Shown here in pieces: positions 1 to 9,155 of a stretch of DNA of 44,230 nucleotides (position 1 is the first letter of the stretch; each line of letters begins with the position of its first letter). The notes under the pieces are model-generated. The model was not told where the DNA came from, made no database searches, and worked only from the letters and a program-made list of their open reading frames with translations. A program made the position numbers and the translations under genes. Source of the DNA: an uncultured Lachnospira sp. (GTDB taxonomy: Bacteria; Bacillota; Clostridia; Lachnospirales; Lachnospiraceae); contig CAJUBU010000022.1 of the NCBI GenBank assembly GCA_910585095.1, positions 1-44,230 of the forward strand, given 5' to 3'.

Positions 1-182
1 GACATTGTGTTATATACCTTCCTTTCCTATAAATAATGTCTGGTACTATAACTCTTAAATCAAAAGATGTAAAGTCCTATTTTAAATATATTTATTGATA
101 TACTGTATACAATATCTTAATTAAAATATAATCTTATTGACAGCAAGATAATATCAAATATAACCTTAAACAAATCTCTTAC
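1..182. other. Left-edge intergenic sequence
   Basis: AT-rich sequence downstream of the recombinase gene. I see no coding frame, RNA gene or clear terminator here. If the recombinase belongs to an integrated element, this is where the element would continue leftward beyond the window. Confidence 0.5.
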
Positions 183-1310
183 TTATTCCTTAATCTTATT
201 CATTTCTTCTCTAAACTCTTCAAAATCTCTATGTGTATATACATTCTCTGTAATATCTGGAATAGAATGACCTACAATTCTTTTCAAAATATATTCATCC
301 ATCCCTGCTCTCTTTGCCTTAGTAATAAAAGTATGCCTAGTTTCATGAGGATGATGCTCCATACTCAATCTACTCACTACCTTATCAAACCTACCTCTAT
401 ATTTATCATAGGTCATATATGTCCCCTGCTGTCCTTCCACATCATTAAACAAATATTCACTCCCCAATTCTTTAGCCTCATGAAAACGATTTACAACTAA
501 ATCCTTTATAATCGGATGAATCGGCACACACCTATTTCTGCCTGCATCTGTCTTCAAACCGCCAAACATTGTATCACTTTCCAAATCAATATCTTTTACT
601 TGCAATATCGCCAGCTCCTGTGGTCTCCACCCAGAATAAATGCCTATCAAAACCATATCTGTAAACTTCACTTTACTGACATTTTCCCATAAAATCTCAA
701 TCTCCTCTTGAGAAAATGGGATATTTTTTCTCTGTTCTCTTTTTTGCTGTATTCTGATATCTTTGTCTATCTCAAAAGCCCTTGCATAATTTCTGTCTAC
801 AATATCTCTTGCATACGCATAATCAAACATCAAATTAAACATAGACTTTATTCGTGCCTTAGTTGCTGCACTTGCATATCTTCTCTTTCCTTTTTCTTTC
901 CCTCTATCTGGAATAACAAATCCATTCTCCATACACTCTTGCAGATGATAAACCCTAATGTCACGCATTTTCACATTATATAGGCTACTACAATAGTGAT
1001 ATGCCGAAATAATAGTTCTCTGAGAGGATACCCCATTTAACTTCTTAAAATACTCCTCTGACCACTTTTCATATAACTCTTTAAACGTAATATCTTTTGT
1101 ATTCAAATCATATGGACATTCATTATATGCCACTAAAGCCGCCTCTGCTTCTGCTCGTGTTGCATAATACCCTATTGTCTTAACAATTTGTTTGCTCTTG
1201 CCTTTTTCTAAATCAATCTCCCACCCTGCAGTTACTCTCACCCGCCAAGGTTTTCTTCTCTTACTGCCTTTCATCTTATAAATTGAACCTGAACTATTTG
1301 CTCTTCTCAT
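183..1310 (-). CDS. Tyrosine-type site-specific recombinase (integrase)
   Basis: DNA breaking-and-joining enzyme of the phage/ICE integrase family. Counting from the ATG at 1310 (375 residues), all six catalytic positions are visible: R229 in SGWRPQE, K253, H322 and R325 in HETRHTF, H348 in VGHS, and the nucleophile Y358 in ENVYTH. The basic N-terminus plus the central region (about 75-190) fit the arm-binding and SAM-like core-binding domains. I prefer the ATG at 1310 over the TTG six bases upstream because AAAGGAG lies nine bases before it. The gene reads toward the window edge, and iterated GTCTTGT motifs lie between its start and the GGGtGRT gene. It appears intact, so it may still be active. 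Its element, excisionase and attachment sites are not visible. The family call is firm; the type of element is unknown. Confidence 0.93.
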   Translation of the reverse strand: MRRANSSGSIYKMKGSKRRKPWRVRVTAGWEIDLEKGKSKQIVKTIGYYATRAEAEAALVAYNECPYDLNTKDITFKELYEKWSEEYFKKLNGVSSQRTIISAYHYCSSLYNVKMRDIRVYHLQECMENGFVIPDRGKEKGKRRYASAATKARIKSMFNLMFDYAYARDIVDRNYARAFEIDKDIRIQQKREQRKNIPFSQEEIEILWENVSKVKFTDMVLIGIYSGWRPQELAILQVKDIDLESDTMFGGLKTDAGRNRCVPIHPIIKDLVVNRFHEAKELGSEYLFNDVEGQQGTYMTYDKYRGRFDKVVSRLSMEHHPHETRHTFITKAKRAGMDEYILKRIVGHSIPDITENVYTHRDFEEFREEMNKIKE

Positions 1311-1464
1311 AAACAAAATCTCCTTTCAACTAAAATAAAAACTTACATTCTATATAGCTGAGATTAGTTGGCAATTCATAGATAAAACAAAACTCAAAAT
1401 GAAAAGATTAATAAAAGCATATTGATACCTAAAATAAACGCTCAACCCACCACCAAGTAATACT

Positions 1465-1516
1465 GTGTCTTGTGTGTCTTGTAGAGTGTGTCTTGTATGA
1501 GTCTTGTAAGTGTCTT
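1465..1516. repeat. Five iterated GTCTTGT-like motifs upstream of the integrase
   Basis: GTCT(T)G/A cores begin at 1467, 1476, 1490, 1501 and 1512, all in the same orientation, with the last three 11 bases apart. Iterated short direct repeats near a tyrosine recombinase gene are typical of arm-type integrase or excisionase binding sites. That role is inference; the repeats themselves are directly visible. Confidence 0.55.
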
Positions 1517-1595
1517 ATAAACAAAATTTGAGGACTTCCCAAACCGGATTACGGCTTGAGAAATCCCCAAAAATAAGGCTTTTTCAGCTTAAATA

Positions 1596-2606
1596 TTAGA
1601 ACTTACCAGCGTTAGCGGCTTCCTCAACACTTACAGCAACTGCGACTGTGGCGCCTACCATTGGGTTGTTACCCATACCGATAAGCCCCATCATCTCTAC
1701 ATGCGCTGGAACAGATGAAGAACCTGCAAACTGTGCATCAGAGTGCATACGTCCCATTGTATCAGTCATACCATAAGAAGCAGGACCAGCAGCCATATTA
1801 TCTGGGTGAAGTGTACGTCCTGTACCACCGCCTGAAGCAACTGAAAAATACTTCTTGCCTGCTTCAAGTCTTTCTTTCTTATATGTACCTGCAACTGGAT
1901 GCTGGAATCTTGTAGGGTTTGTAGAATTTCCTGTGATTGAAATATCAACATTTTCTTTCCACATAATTGCTACACCTTCTGTAACATCATTAGCGCCATA
2001 GCAGTTAACTTTTGAGCGCAAGCCATCTGAGTATGCAATTCTTTCAACTTCATTTACTTTGCCTGTTGCATAATCCATCTGTGTCTCTACAAATGTAAAA
2101 CCATTAATTCTTGAAATAACCTTCGCTGCATCTTTGCCAAGACCATTTAAGATAACACGAAGTGGTTTTTGACGAACTTTGTTTGCCTTCTCTGCAATAC
2201 CAATAGCACCCTCTGCTGCTGCAAAAGATTCATGTCCAGCAAGAAATGCGAAACATTCTGTATCTTCCTCAAGAAGCATCTTGCCCAAATTTCCATGTCC
2301 AAGACCAACCTTTCTTTGGTCAGCAACAGAACCTGGAATACAGAAAGCCTGTAAACCTTCTCCAATAGCAGCAGCAGCTTCAGAGGCTTTTCTTGCACCT
2401 TTTTTAATAGCAATGGCAGCACCTACTGTATATGCCCAACATGCGTTTTCAAAACATATTGGCTGAATGCCCTTTACCATATTGTAAACATCTAATCCTG
2501 CATCTTTGGTAATCTTTTCTGCTTCTTCAAGTGAAGAGATACCATAGCTGTCAAGAACAGCGTTAATCTGATTAATTCTTCTTTCATATGATTCAAATAA
2601 TGCCAT
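1596..2606 (-). CDS. GGGtGRT protein
   Basis: A 336-residue protein of the conserved anaerobe family named after its GGGTGRT motif, visible here at residues 259-265, followed by LHPDN. Other conserved stretches are GLGHGNLG (101-108) and FLAGHESFAAAEG (121-133). Its biochemical function is unknown. The start at 2606 has an excellent AAGGAGG site. It lies 14 bases downstream of the NifU-like gene and is almost certainly co-transcribed with it; this gene pair is recurrent in Clostridia, which suggests a shared role around iron-sulfur clusters or a cofactor-dependent enzyme. That functional link is inference from neighbourhood. The gene is full length and undamaged. Confidence 0.9.
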   Translation of the reverse strand: MALFESYERRINQINAVLDSYGISSLEEAEKITKDAGLDVYNMVKGIQPICFENACWAYTVGAAIAIKKGARKASEAAAAIGEGLQAFCIPGSVADQRKVGLGHGNLGKMLLEEDTECFAFLAGHESFAAAEGAIGIAEKANKVRQKPLRVILNGLGKDAAKVISRINGFTFVETQMDYATGKVNEVERIAYSDGLRSKVNCYGANDVTEGVAIMWKENVDISITGNSTNPTRFQHPVAGTYKKERLEAGKKYFSVASGGGTGRTLHPDNMAAGPASYGMTDTMGRMHSDAQFAGSSSVPAHVEMMGLIGMGNNPMVGATVAVAVSVEEAANAGKF

Positions 2607-2620
2607 CTTCGTTCTCCTCC

Positions 2621-3325
2621 TTACTTAACTTCTTCATCTGTTCTAGGGTCAATAATCTTAACAGCATCATCAACACGACCATATTGACCGGCTGCCTTCT
2701 CATATGCTGTTGTTGGGTCATCACCCTTCTTGATGAAATCCGTCATCTTTCCAAGGTTCACGAACTTATAACCAATAATTTGATTATCTTTATCTAATGC
2801 AATACCTGTTACATAGCCTTCTGCCATTTCAAGATAACGAGGTCCCTTTTCAAGTGTACCATACATTGTACCAACCTGAGAACGAAGCCCTTTACCTAAA
2901 TCTTCAAGACCTGCACCAACTGCAAGACCACCCTCAGAAAATGCACTCTGCGTTCTACCATAAACGATTTGTAAGAAAAGCTCTCTCATAGCCGTATTAA
3001 TTGCATCACATACCAAGTCAGTATTAAGCGCCTCCATAACAGTAAGTCCTGGCAAAATCTCTGCTGCCATCGCTGCTGAATGAGTCATACCCGAACATCC
3101 AATTGTCTCAACCAAAGCTTCTTGAATAATTCCTTCTTTTACATTCAGTGTAAGCTTACATGCGCCCTGCTGTGGTGCGCACCAGCCAATACCATGCGTA
3201 AAACCAGAAATATCCTTCACTTCCTTATTCTGCACCCATTTTCCTTCCGTAGGAACTGGAGCTGCGCCATGACAAACGCCCTGTGCCACTGGACACATGT
3301 TTTCTACTTCTCGTGTATAAATCAT
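2621..3325 (-). CDS. NifU-like iron-sulfur cluster assembly scaffold protein
   Basis: A 234-residue protein resembling the NifU/IscU N-terminal scaffold superfamily, on which Fe-S clusters are assembled. Candidate cluster ligands are C11, C18, C49, C56, C77 and C106; C49-x6-C56 and the IGCSGMTHS segment around C77 recall the scaffold core. It is longer than a typical IscU (about 130 residues), with an N-terminal Cys-containing extension and a C-terminal segment of about 100 residues. The start at 3325 has GGAG seven bases upstream. It is first in a two-gene operon with the GGGtGRT gene 14 bases downstream. No isc/suf genes lie nearby, so it is probably a dedicated partner of the GGGtGRT protein rather than the general scaffold (inference). 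Confidence 0.82.
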   Translation of the reverse strand: MIYTREVENMCPVAQGVCHGAAPVPTEGKWVQNKEVKDISGFTHGIGWCAPQQGACKLTLNVKEGIIQEALVETIGCSGMTHSAAMAAEILPGLTVMEALNTDLVCDAINTAMRELFLQIVYGRTQSAFSEGGLAVGAGLEDLGKGLRSQVGTMYGTLEKGPRYLEMAEGYVTGIALDKDNQIIGYKFVNLGKMTDFIKKGDDPTTAYEKAAGQYGRVDDAVKIIDPRTDEEVK

Positions 3326-3440
3326 TTTTTTACTCCTTTCGTATTGTAGAGAATTATGTATAAATCAAGCATGATGCCTTTGTTTTTTGGAAACCATAAT
3401 ACTTGATTGTACTTTGCTAATTTTCTCACAAAGATTGCCA

Positions 3441-4112
3441 TTAGTCAAGTTTTTTGACAATCTCTCCCTGCTTTTTATAAATACTTCCCGCTTGAACAAA
3501 TCCTCTTACACTTGACAGTGGATATATATTTGATTGTTTTCCTATAATCGTTCCAGGATTTAGCACACTGCCGCATCCAATTTCTACCTCATCGCCCAAA
3601 AATGCGCCTATTTTTTTTAGTCCTGTCTCTATGGGTGCATCTGCTCCTTTAATCACAATTGGCTCTTTATCGGATTTAACATTGGATGTAATCGAACCTG
3701 CTCCCATATGCGCCTTATAGCCAAGTATCGAGTCGCCGACATAATTATAATGAGGAACTTGAACTTTATTAAATAAAATAACATTTTTAAGCTCCGTCGA
3801 ATTTCCTACAACAGCCCCTTCGCCCACAATGGCATTTCCTCGTATAAATGCACAATGCCGCACTTGTGCTTCTTTTCCTATAATACAAGGTCCATTGATA
3901 TATGCAGACTCAAAAACTTCTGCACTTTTGGCAATCCAAATGCAGTCGCCCTTTTTTTCATACTCATCTTCAGAAAGTGTATTTCCTAATGCAACAATAA
4001 AATCACCTATTTTCGGAAGTACTTCCCATGGAAATATACATCCTTCAAAAATTTCTGCTGCAATTGTTTCATTCAGATTATACAGCGAATGAATGGTTAT
4101 ATCCTCGTTCAT
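3441..4112 (-). CDS. Left-handed beta-helix (hexapeptide) nucleotidyltransferase-like protein
   Basis: A protein of 223 residues from the ATG at 4112 (GGAGG six bases upstream; the in-frame TTG at 4118 is not needed). It consists largely of hexapeptide repeats of the left-handed parallel beta-helix type, for example around INGPCIIGKEAQV and GNAIVGEGAVVGNSTELKNV, ending in an SSVRGFVQAGS stretch. It resembles the C-terminal acyltransferase half of GlmU-like enzymes and is often annotated as a UDP-N-acetylglucosamine pyrophosphorylase-related protein. There is no pyrophosphorylase N-terminal domain, so it cannot be a complete GlmU. It follows glmS by 83 bases on the same strand, which supports a role in amino-sugar nucleotide metabolism (inference). 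Substrate unknown. Confidence 0.78.
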   Translation of the reverse strand: MNEDITIHSLYNLNETIAAEIFEGCIFPWEVLPKIGDFIVALGNTLSEDEYEKKGDCIWIAKSAEVFESAYINGPCIIGKEAQVRHCAFIRGNAIVGEGAVVGNSTELKNVILFNKVQVPHYNYVGDSILGYKAHMGAGSITSNVKSDKEPIVIKGADAPIETGLKKIGAFLGDEVEIGCGSVLNPGTIIGKQSNIYPLSSVRGFVQAGSIYKKQGEIVKKLD

Positions 4113-4195
4113 ATTCAACCTCCATACTAAGACTAATTTTTAAGAACAATTCATAATTTAAGTTATGACACAATAAAAACTTGTATAATTTACAA

Positions 4196-6016
4196 TCACT
4201 CCACCGTAACCGACTTTGCCAAATTTCTTGGCTTATCAACATCATTTCCTTTAAGCACTGCCGCATAGTAAGCGATAAGCTGCAAAGGAACTGCTGCCAC
4301 CATTGGCATAAGCAGCTTATCGGCTTTTGGCAGCCGAATAACATAATCGGCAACTTCATCTTCGACTTGAACGTCTTTTCCACACACTAAAATAACCATT
4401 GCCCCTCTGGATTTCACTTCCTTAATGTTACTGATTGTCTTTTCTTCCAAATCATCTTGTGTAACAACAGCAATCACAGGCATTCCCTCTGTAATCAATG
4501 AAATCGTACCATGTTTTAACTCGCCTGCCGCATAGGATTCTGAGTGAATATAGGATATCTCCTTTAACTTTAAAGACCCCTCCATACTTAAAGCATAATC
4601 CAGCCCTCTTCCTATATATAATAAACTTTCTGCATTTAGCAGCTTAGAAGCGACAAATTGACATTTATTTTCTAAAGCAATGGATTGTTCTATAATATCT
4701 GGAATTTCCTCCAATTCTTTTGTATATGCCACACATTGTTCTTTTGTTATTGTATCATTTCCTAATGCAAGCTCAAATGCAATTAAATACATAACCGAAA
4801 TTTGCACCATATAAGCCTTTGTTGAAGCAACGGATATCTCTGGACCTGCATGTGTATATATCACCATATTGGCATCTCTTGCAATAGATGACCCTTTTAC
4901 ATTGACAATTGCCATTGTGTCTGCATTATTTTTCTTAGCTAACTCCAACGCCGCTTTTGTGTCTGCTGTTTCACCTGACTGCGATATAACAATCATCAAG
5001 TCACCCTCGCCAATAAGCGGCTCCCTATATCGAAACTCCGACGCAATATCAACAATTACAGGAACTCTAGCCAATTTTTCAATCACATACTTTCCAACCA
5101 ATCCAGCATGCATTGCTGTTCCACAGGCAACAATAAATATTTTTTTGTATGAACTTAATCGTTTGCTATCAAAACCTTCTGCTGAAAAATCAGGCATAGA
5201 ATTTTGGATTCTAGGCATAATGGTAGTCTTTATAGCAGTAGGCTGTTCATGAATTTCTTTGAGCATAAAATGCTCATAACCACCTTTTTCAGCCGCATCC
5301 ACATCCCAATCAGCAACGTGGATTTCTTTAGAAATTTTTTCTTTATGAGTGTTGTAAAAGGTTACATTTTCTTTTTTAATAACCGCAATTTCATTTTGTT
5401 CAAGCAAATAGTAATCTCTTGTATATTTCATAATAGCAGGAACATCAGAAGCAATAAAATTTTCATGTTCTCCTTTTCCAACAATCAAAGGACTATCTTT
5501 TCGCACTGCATAAATGGTATTTGGAAAATCTCTAAAAATCACTCCCAGCGCATAAGAGCCTTTTATTTCAGACAACACTTTAATAATCGTGTCAACTGGA
5601 TTTCCAGAATAGTGGTAATCCAACAATTTAGCAACGGTTTCTGTATCGGTCTCACTAATAAAATGATACCCTTCATTTATAAGAAATTCCTTTATCTGCC
5701 TATAGTTTTCAATAATTCCATTGTGTACAACCGTCACTCGTCTATTTCCATGCGGATGTGAATTAATGTCTGAAGGTTCTCCATGTGTAGCCCATCTTGT
5801 ATGTCCTATTCCCATATTGCCAGAAGGACGCCCCTCATTTTCCATTTTCTTGACTAAATTTGTAAGCCTTCCTTTACATTTGGCAACATTGATAATACCA
5901 TTTTCCATAACAGCAATACCTGCTGAATCATATCCTCTATATTCTAGTTTTTCTAGCGCATCAATCAATACATTTGTACAATCTCTGTCCCCAATGTATC
6001 CAACTATTCCACACAT
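4196..6016 (-). CDS. glmS: Glutamine--fructose-6-phosphate aminotransferase (isomerizing)
   Basis: Makes glucosamine-6-phosphate from fructose-6-phosphate and glutamine, the entry step to peptidoglycan amino sugars; cytosolic. The 606-residue protein begins MCGIVGYIG, so the catalytic N-terminal cysteine of the glutaminase domain is exposed after Met removal. This fixes the start at 6016, with AAGG nine bases upstream, and rejects an upstream in-frame ATG. GHTRWATHG and the HNGIIENY segment mark the glutaminase domain; SQSGETADT and STKAYMVQ lie in the first SIS domain; the C-terminus ends DKPRNLAKSVTVE as usual for GlmS. Length is normal. The upstream gap is only 117 bases and holds no glmS ribozyme, so control must be by other means. 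A hexapeptide-repeat gene follows on the same strand. Confidence 0.97.
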   Translation of the reverse strand: MCGIVGYIGDRDCTNVLIDALEKLEYRGYDSAGIAVMENGIINVAKCKGRLTNLVKKMENEGRPSGNMGIGHTRWATHGEPSDINSHPHGNRRVTVVHNGIIENYRQIKEFLINEGYHFISETDTETVAKLLDYHYSGNPVDTIIKVLSEIKGSYALGVIFRDFPNTIYAVRKDSPLIVGKGEHENFIASDVPAIMKYTRDYYLLEQNEIAVIKKENVTFYNTHKEKISKEIHVADWDVDAAEKGGYEHFMLKEIHEQPTAIKTTIMPRIQNSMPDFSAEGFDSKRLSSYKKIFIVACGTAMHAGLVGKYVIEKLARVPVIVDIASEFRYREPLIGEGDLMIVISQSGETADTKAALELAKKNNADTMAIVNVKGSSIARDANMVIYTHAGPEISVASTKAYMVQISVMYLIAFELALGNDTITKEQCVAYTKELEEIPDIIEQSIALENKCQFVASKLLNAESLLYIGRGLDYALSMEGSLKLKEISYIHSESYAAGELKHGTISLITEGMPVIAVVTQDDLEEKTISNIKEVKSRGAMVILVCGKDVQVEDEVADYVIRLPKADKLLMPMVAAVPLQLIAYYAAVLKGNDVDKPRNLAKSVTVE

Positions 6017-6133
6017 AAAAATAACCTTACCTTTCCATGAACCTGCAAATTTAATAAACAACTTGTTATTTTATACACAGGTACAAACTTTATTTAACTT
6101 ATAAAACAATTTATTTTTTATAGAAATCTTTCA

Positions 6134-8146
6134 TTATTTATAATTTTTAGAAGATTCATCAAACAAACTAATCAGCTCTGTTTGATTATTTAAATTCATC
6201 ACTTGAATGGTTCTTCGTTCAACAAAACCTTCCAGTTTATCAAGGTATTCTTTGGATGTAATCGTACCTTGTGCCACATAAGTCAATCCCTTTTCCCAAC
6301 TTGCCGTTAATTCTGGATTCAACAAATGATGAATCGATTTTGCAACAACGTCATACACAATTTCTCCCAGCTTGGTTGGTGTTATTATCTGTGTTTTTTT
6401 ATTTGTACACATATATTCAATTCGATTGAGCTTTTTTAAGATATCTGCCCTTGTAGCACTTGTTCCTATGCCACTTCCTTTTATCTGAGCGCGCAGTTCC
6501 TCATCTTCTATAAGCTGTCCTGCATTTTCCATAGCCAGTATAATTGAACCTGAATTATATCTTTTTGGCGGTGAGGTCTCCCCTTCTTTAATGTAAAAGT
6601 CCATCAGATGAACCACATCATTTTTTTTACACTTTTTTAACTGCTCCATCAAAGAAACATTCACTACTGTATTTATTTTATTATCTTCTTGCTGTTTTGC
6701 AAATGAATTTTGTGCAACTTTAAGATATCCTTCATCGACAAGCACTTTAAAAGAAGCAGCAAACATTTCATCTTTACAAACAATCGTAACAGCAACTTTA
6801 TTATATATAGCCGCCGGATAAAATATGCTAAGAAATCGCCTTACAATAATCTCATATACCTTTGCTGAAGTTGAAGAGACACTATTTAAAGCATTAATCC
6901 CCTGACCTGTTGGAATAATAGCATAATGGTCGGTTATCTTCTTGTCATCACAATATCTAGTCTTTTCAAGCGATGTATACTTTTTTTGTTCCAAAATCTC
7001 TGTAACAAAAGTGTTTGTTGGTGCATAATTTTTCAAACCGCTGATATTTTTATAAATTTCTTTACACACTGCACTTGACACAACTCGCGCATCCGTTCTT
7101 GGATATGTCACTAACTTTTTTTCATACAATTCTTGAACAATTGTCAATGTCTCATCAGGGCTAATTTTAAACAACTTGGAACAATCATTTTGCAGCTCTG
7201 CAAGGTTGTATAATAAAGGCGGATTTTTTGTTTCTTTTTTTCGTTCTATCGACTCAATAATCCCTTTTTCTGGCAAAGTCTGTGACATCAAGTCAACCAA
7301 TTCTTGTGCTTTTTGCTTTTCTTTAAAACCATTATCTTTATACAAAAATGGCGTCTTATAATATCTGCTTTTAGGCGAAACTTTCCATTCAGCCTCAAAT
7401 TGAGAGGATTCTTTTTCTTCTTCACCTTCTTCTAAAGTAAGGCGAACATTGGTTATTACTTTAAAAAATGGTGTCTTTACAAACGCTCTTATTTCCCGCT
7501 CTCTTTTAACAACCATTCCCAGTACACATGTCATCACTCTTCCCACAGAAATAACCGTTCTATCCGTCTTTAAATAATTGGATATATTTCTTCCATATTT
7601 TAAAGTCAATGCTCTGGAAAAATTAATACCCATCAAATAGTCCTCTTTTGCCCTTAAATATGCCGCTTCACTTAAATTATCATACTCCGACAACAATTTT
7701 GCATTTTCAATACCCTTTGTAATTTCTTCTTCTGTCTGTGAATCAATCCAAACACGTTTTTCAACTTTTCCCTCAACGCCTGCCATCTGTTTTACAAGTC
7801 TGTATATATACTCTCCTTCACGACCAGAGTCCGTACATACATATATCGTTTCAACCTCTTTGTCCGTCAAGATTTTTTTTACTGTATCAAACTGTTTTTT
7901 TACAGATGGTATGACTTCATATAAAAAATCCTGCGGCAAAAACGGAAGCATATCAAAACTCCATCTTTTATATTTTTCATCATATTTTTCTGGATAGCTC
8001 ATTGTGACAAGATGTCCCACACACCATGTTACAATGGTGTTCTCTGCTTCAAGATAGCCATCCTTTTTTGTAAAATGAACATGCAGCGCTTTGGCAAACT
8101 CTTGTGCAACACTTGGTTTTTCAGCTATAAATACGGACTTTTTCAT
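6134..8146 (-). CDS. topB: DNA topoisomerase III (type IA)
   Basis: Single-strand passing type IA topoisomerase acting on replication and recombination intermediates. From the ATG at 8146 the protein has 670 residues and begins MKKSVFIAEKPSVAQE, the TOPRIM start seen in TopB proteins; the TOPRIM acidic motif is in VCTDSGREGEYIY. The active-site tyrosine is in LVTYPRTDARVV and the GSGIGTSATRADI motif is present. The length is normal and there is no sign of a C-terminal zinc-finger domain. AGGAG lies only one base from this ATG, an unusually tight spacing; an upstream in-frame ATG at 8248 would add 34 non-conserved residues. Type III-like enzymes often occur on mobile elements, but here the neighbours are housekeeping genes. 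Confidence 0.94.
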   Translation of the reverse strand: MKKSVFIAEKPSVAQEFAKALHVHFTKKDGYLEAENTIVTWCVGHLVTMSYPEKYDEKYKRWSFDMLPFLPQDFLYEVIPSVKKQFDTVKKILTDKEVETIYVCTDSGREGEYIYRLVKQMAGVEGKVEKRVWIDSQTEEEITKGIENAKLLSEYDNLSEAAYLRAKEDYLMGINFSRALTLKYGRNISNYLKTDRTVISVGRVMTCVLGMVVKREREIRAFVKTPFFKVITNVRLTLEEGEEEKESSQFEAEWKVSPKSRYYKTPFLYKDNGFKEKQKAQELVDLMSQTLPEKGIIESIERKKETKNPPLLYNLAELQNDCSKLFKISPDETLTIVQELYEKKLVTYPRTDARVVSSAVCKEIYKNISGLKNYAPTNTFVTEILEQKKYTSLEKTRYCDDKKITDHYAIIPTGQGINALNSVSSTSAKVYEIIVRRFLSIFYPAAIYNKVAVTIVCKDEMFAASFKVLVDEGYLKVAQNSFAKQQEDNKINTVVNVSLMEQLKKCKKNDVVHLMDFYIKEGETSPPKRYNSGSIILAMENAGQLIEDEELRAQIKGSGIGTSATRADILKKLNRIEYMCTNKKTQIITPTKLGEIVYDVVAKSIHHLLNPELTASWEKGLTYVAQGTITSKEYLDKLEGFVERRTIQVMNLNNQTELISLFDESSKNYK

Positions 8147-8268
8147 ACTCCTAATGCAGTTCCTTTCTGGCAAAACTAAAAATATCTTTATAATATGCAG
8201 ATATGTATTTATTTTACTAAAACATGTCTCAAAATAAATGTTATACAAAAAGCATATAAAATCAAAAT

Positions 8269-8306
8269 AAATATTCGCAATCCACTGCGCTACTTACTCA
8301 AACCCT
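8269..8306 (+). repeat. Dispersed structured repeat, family 1 (copy a, 5' arm decayed)
   Basis: Contains ATATTCGCAATCCACTGCGC and then CTACTTACTC, matching the core and 3' arm of the other copies. The 5' arm is replaced by AT-rich sequence, so the outer stem cannot form. It sits in the short gap between topB and yfbR. Confidence 0.7.
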
Positions 8307-8324
8307 CCAGCTACATCAATCAAA

Positions 8325-8912
8325 TCATTTACCAGATTCATCTAATGTCAATTGATATGCTGGTAAAAATTCACTGATAAAATAATTTACTTCAGGCAAA
8401 TTCATCTCTTTTAATGTTTTTTCAATGGTATCTTTTGCATCTAAAAAATCCCTATTTCCCATCTGTTCCTCTTCAATACATTTTATCAATGCGGACATTT
8501 TATCGGCGGCTTTGACATATTTCCACAAATATTCTTCCTCTTTGGTTTCTAAAAGAATATTGTCATAATACCTTTGCATCATTTGAGGCAGCCCTGTAAG
8601 AAGTTCATCTTTTGCAACACATTCCACTTCTGCATAAGCTTTTCTGATAACTGGGCTATAATATTTAACAGGTGTTGGCATATCACCTGTTATAATCTCT
8701 GTCACATCATGGTACATGCCAAGAATTGCCAACCGCTCTGGACATATGTCCCCTCCATATATTTCATTATTAATAATGCCAAAAGCATGAGCAATAAAAG
8801 CGACTTCAAGACTATGCTCACTGATATTTTCTTCTCTTGTATTGCGCATAAGTCCCCATCGATTAATATATTTCATACGAGACAGCATAGCATAAAAGTG
8901 GTTGGTTTTCAT
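8325..8912 (-). CDS. yfbR: 5'-deoxynucleotidase, YfbR-type HD-domain phosphohydrolase
   Basis: Removes phosphate from deoxynucleoside 5'-monophosphates, a salvage and pool-control role. The protein of 195 residues closely follows the YfbR pattern: NHFYAMLSRMKYINRWGLMRN at the N-terminus, then EHSLEVAFIAHAF and GMYHDVTEIITGDMPTPVKYY, which carry the metal-binding His and HD residues. The ATG at 8912 is chosen because GGAG lies six bases upstream; the in-frame ATG at 8924 has no ribosome site. Full length. It is flanked by family 1 repeat copies on both sides and sits between topB and asd on the same strand, with no tight operon link. Confidence 0.93.
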   Translation of the reverse strand: MKTNHFYAMLSRMKYINRWGLMRNTREENISEHSLEVAFIAHAFGIINNEIYGGDICPERLAILGMYHDVTEIITGDMPTPVKYYSPVIRKAYAEVECVAKDELLTGLPQMMQRYYDNILLETKEEEYLWKYVKAADKMSALIKCIEEEQMGNRDFLDAKDTIEKTLKEMNLPEVNYFISEFLPAYQLTLDESGK

Positions 8913-9026
8913 ACGATTCTCCATTCTATATTGCTTTCACAACAATTTATTTTGCACTATTTTTATATAAAAACATTTTCAATTAAATTTTTTAACAATT
9001 AGTTTATTTTATAATAAATATACAGC

Positions 9027-9070
9027 AAATGCAAGCCTGATTCTAAGAATAAGAAATCCGACTTGCATTT
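9027..9070. terminator. Stem-loop terminator between asd and yfbR
   Basis: AAATGCAAG (9027-9035) pairs with CTTGCATTT (9062-9070), and the stem continues inward with mismatches through CCTGATT against AATCCG. A-rich and T-rich flanks lie on both sides. It most likely ends the leftward asd transcript, although the better T-run is on the + strand. Confidence 0.6.
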
Positions 9071-9091
9071 TTATTGTAAAACTATTTTTTA

Positions 9092-9141
9092 TTAGTCAAG
9101 CGGATATTCGCAATCCGCTATGCTACTTGATAAGGTTAAAT
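9092..9141 (+). repeat. Dispersed structured repeat, family 1 (copy b)
   Basis: TTAGTCAAG, then CGGATATTCGCAATCCG, then CTATGCTACTTGATAAGG. TCAAG pairs with CTTGA as the outer stem and AGCGGAT with ATCCGCT as an inner stem around ATTCGCA. It lies just downstream of asd. Confidence 0.85.
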
Positions 9142-9155
9142 TGCTCCCTTTAAAT

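Noticed and set aside
1465..1516. CRISPR array
   Set aside because: The repeats are 7-9 bases without unique 30-base spacers, and no cas genes are present.
2179..2466. Frames opposite the GGGtGRT gene
   Set aside because: Antisense shadows caused by codon bias; no start signals and no recognisable domain.
6017..6133. glmS ribozyme upstream of glmS
   Set aside because: The gap is only 117 AT-rich bases and lacks the ribozyme's conserved core and pseudoknot segments.
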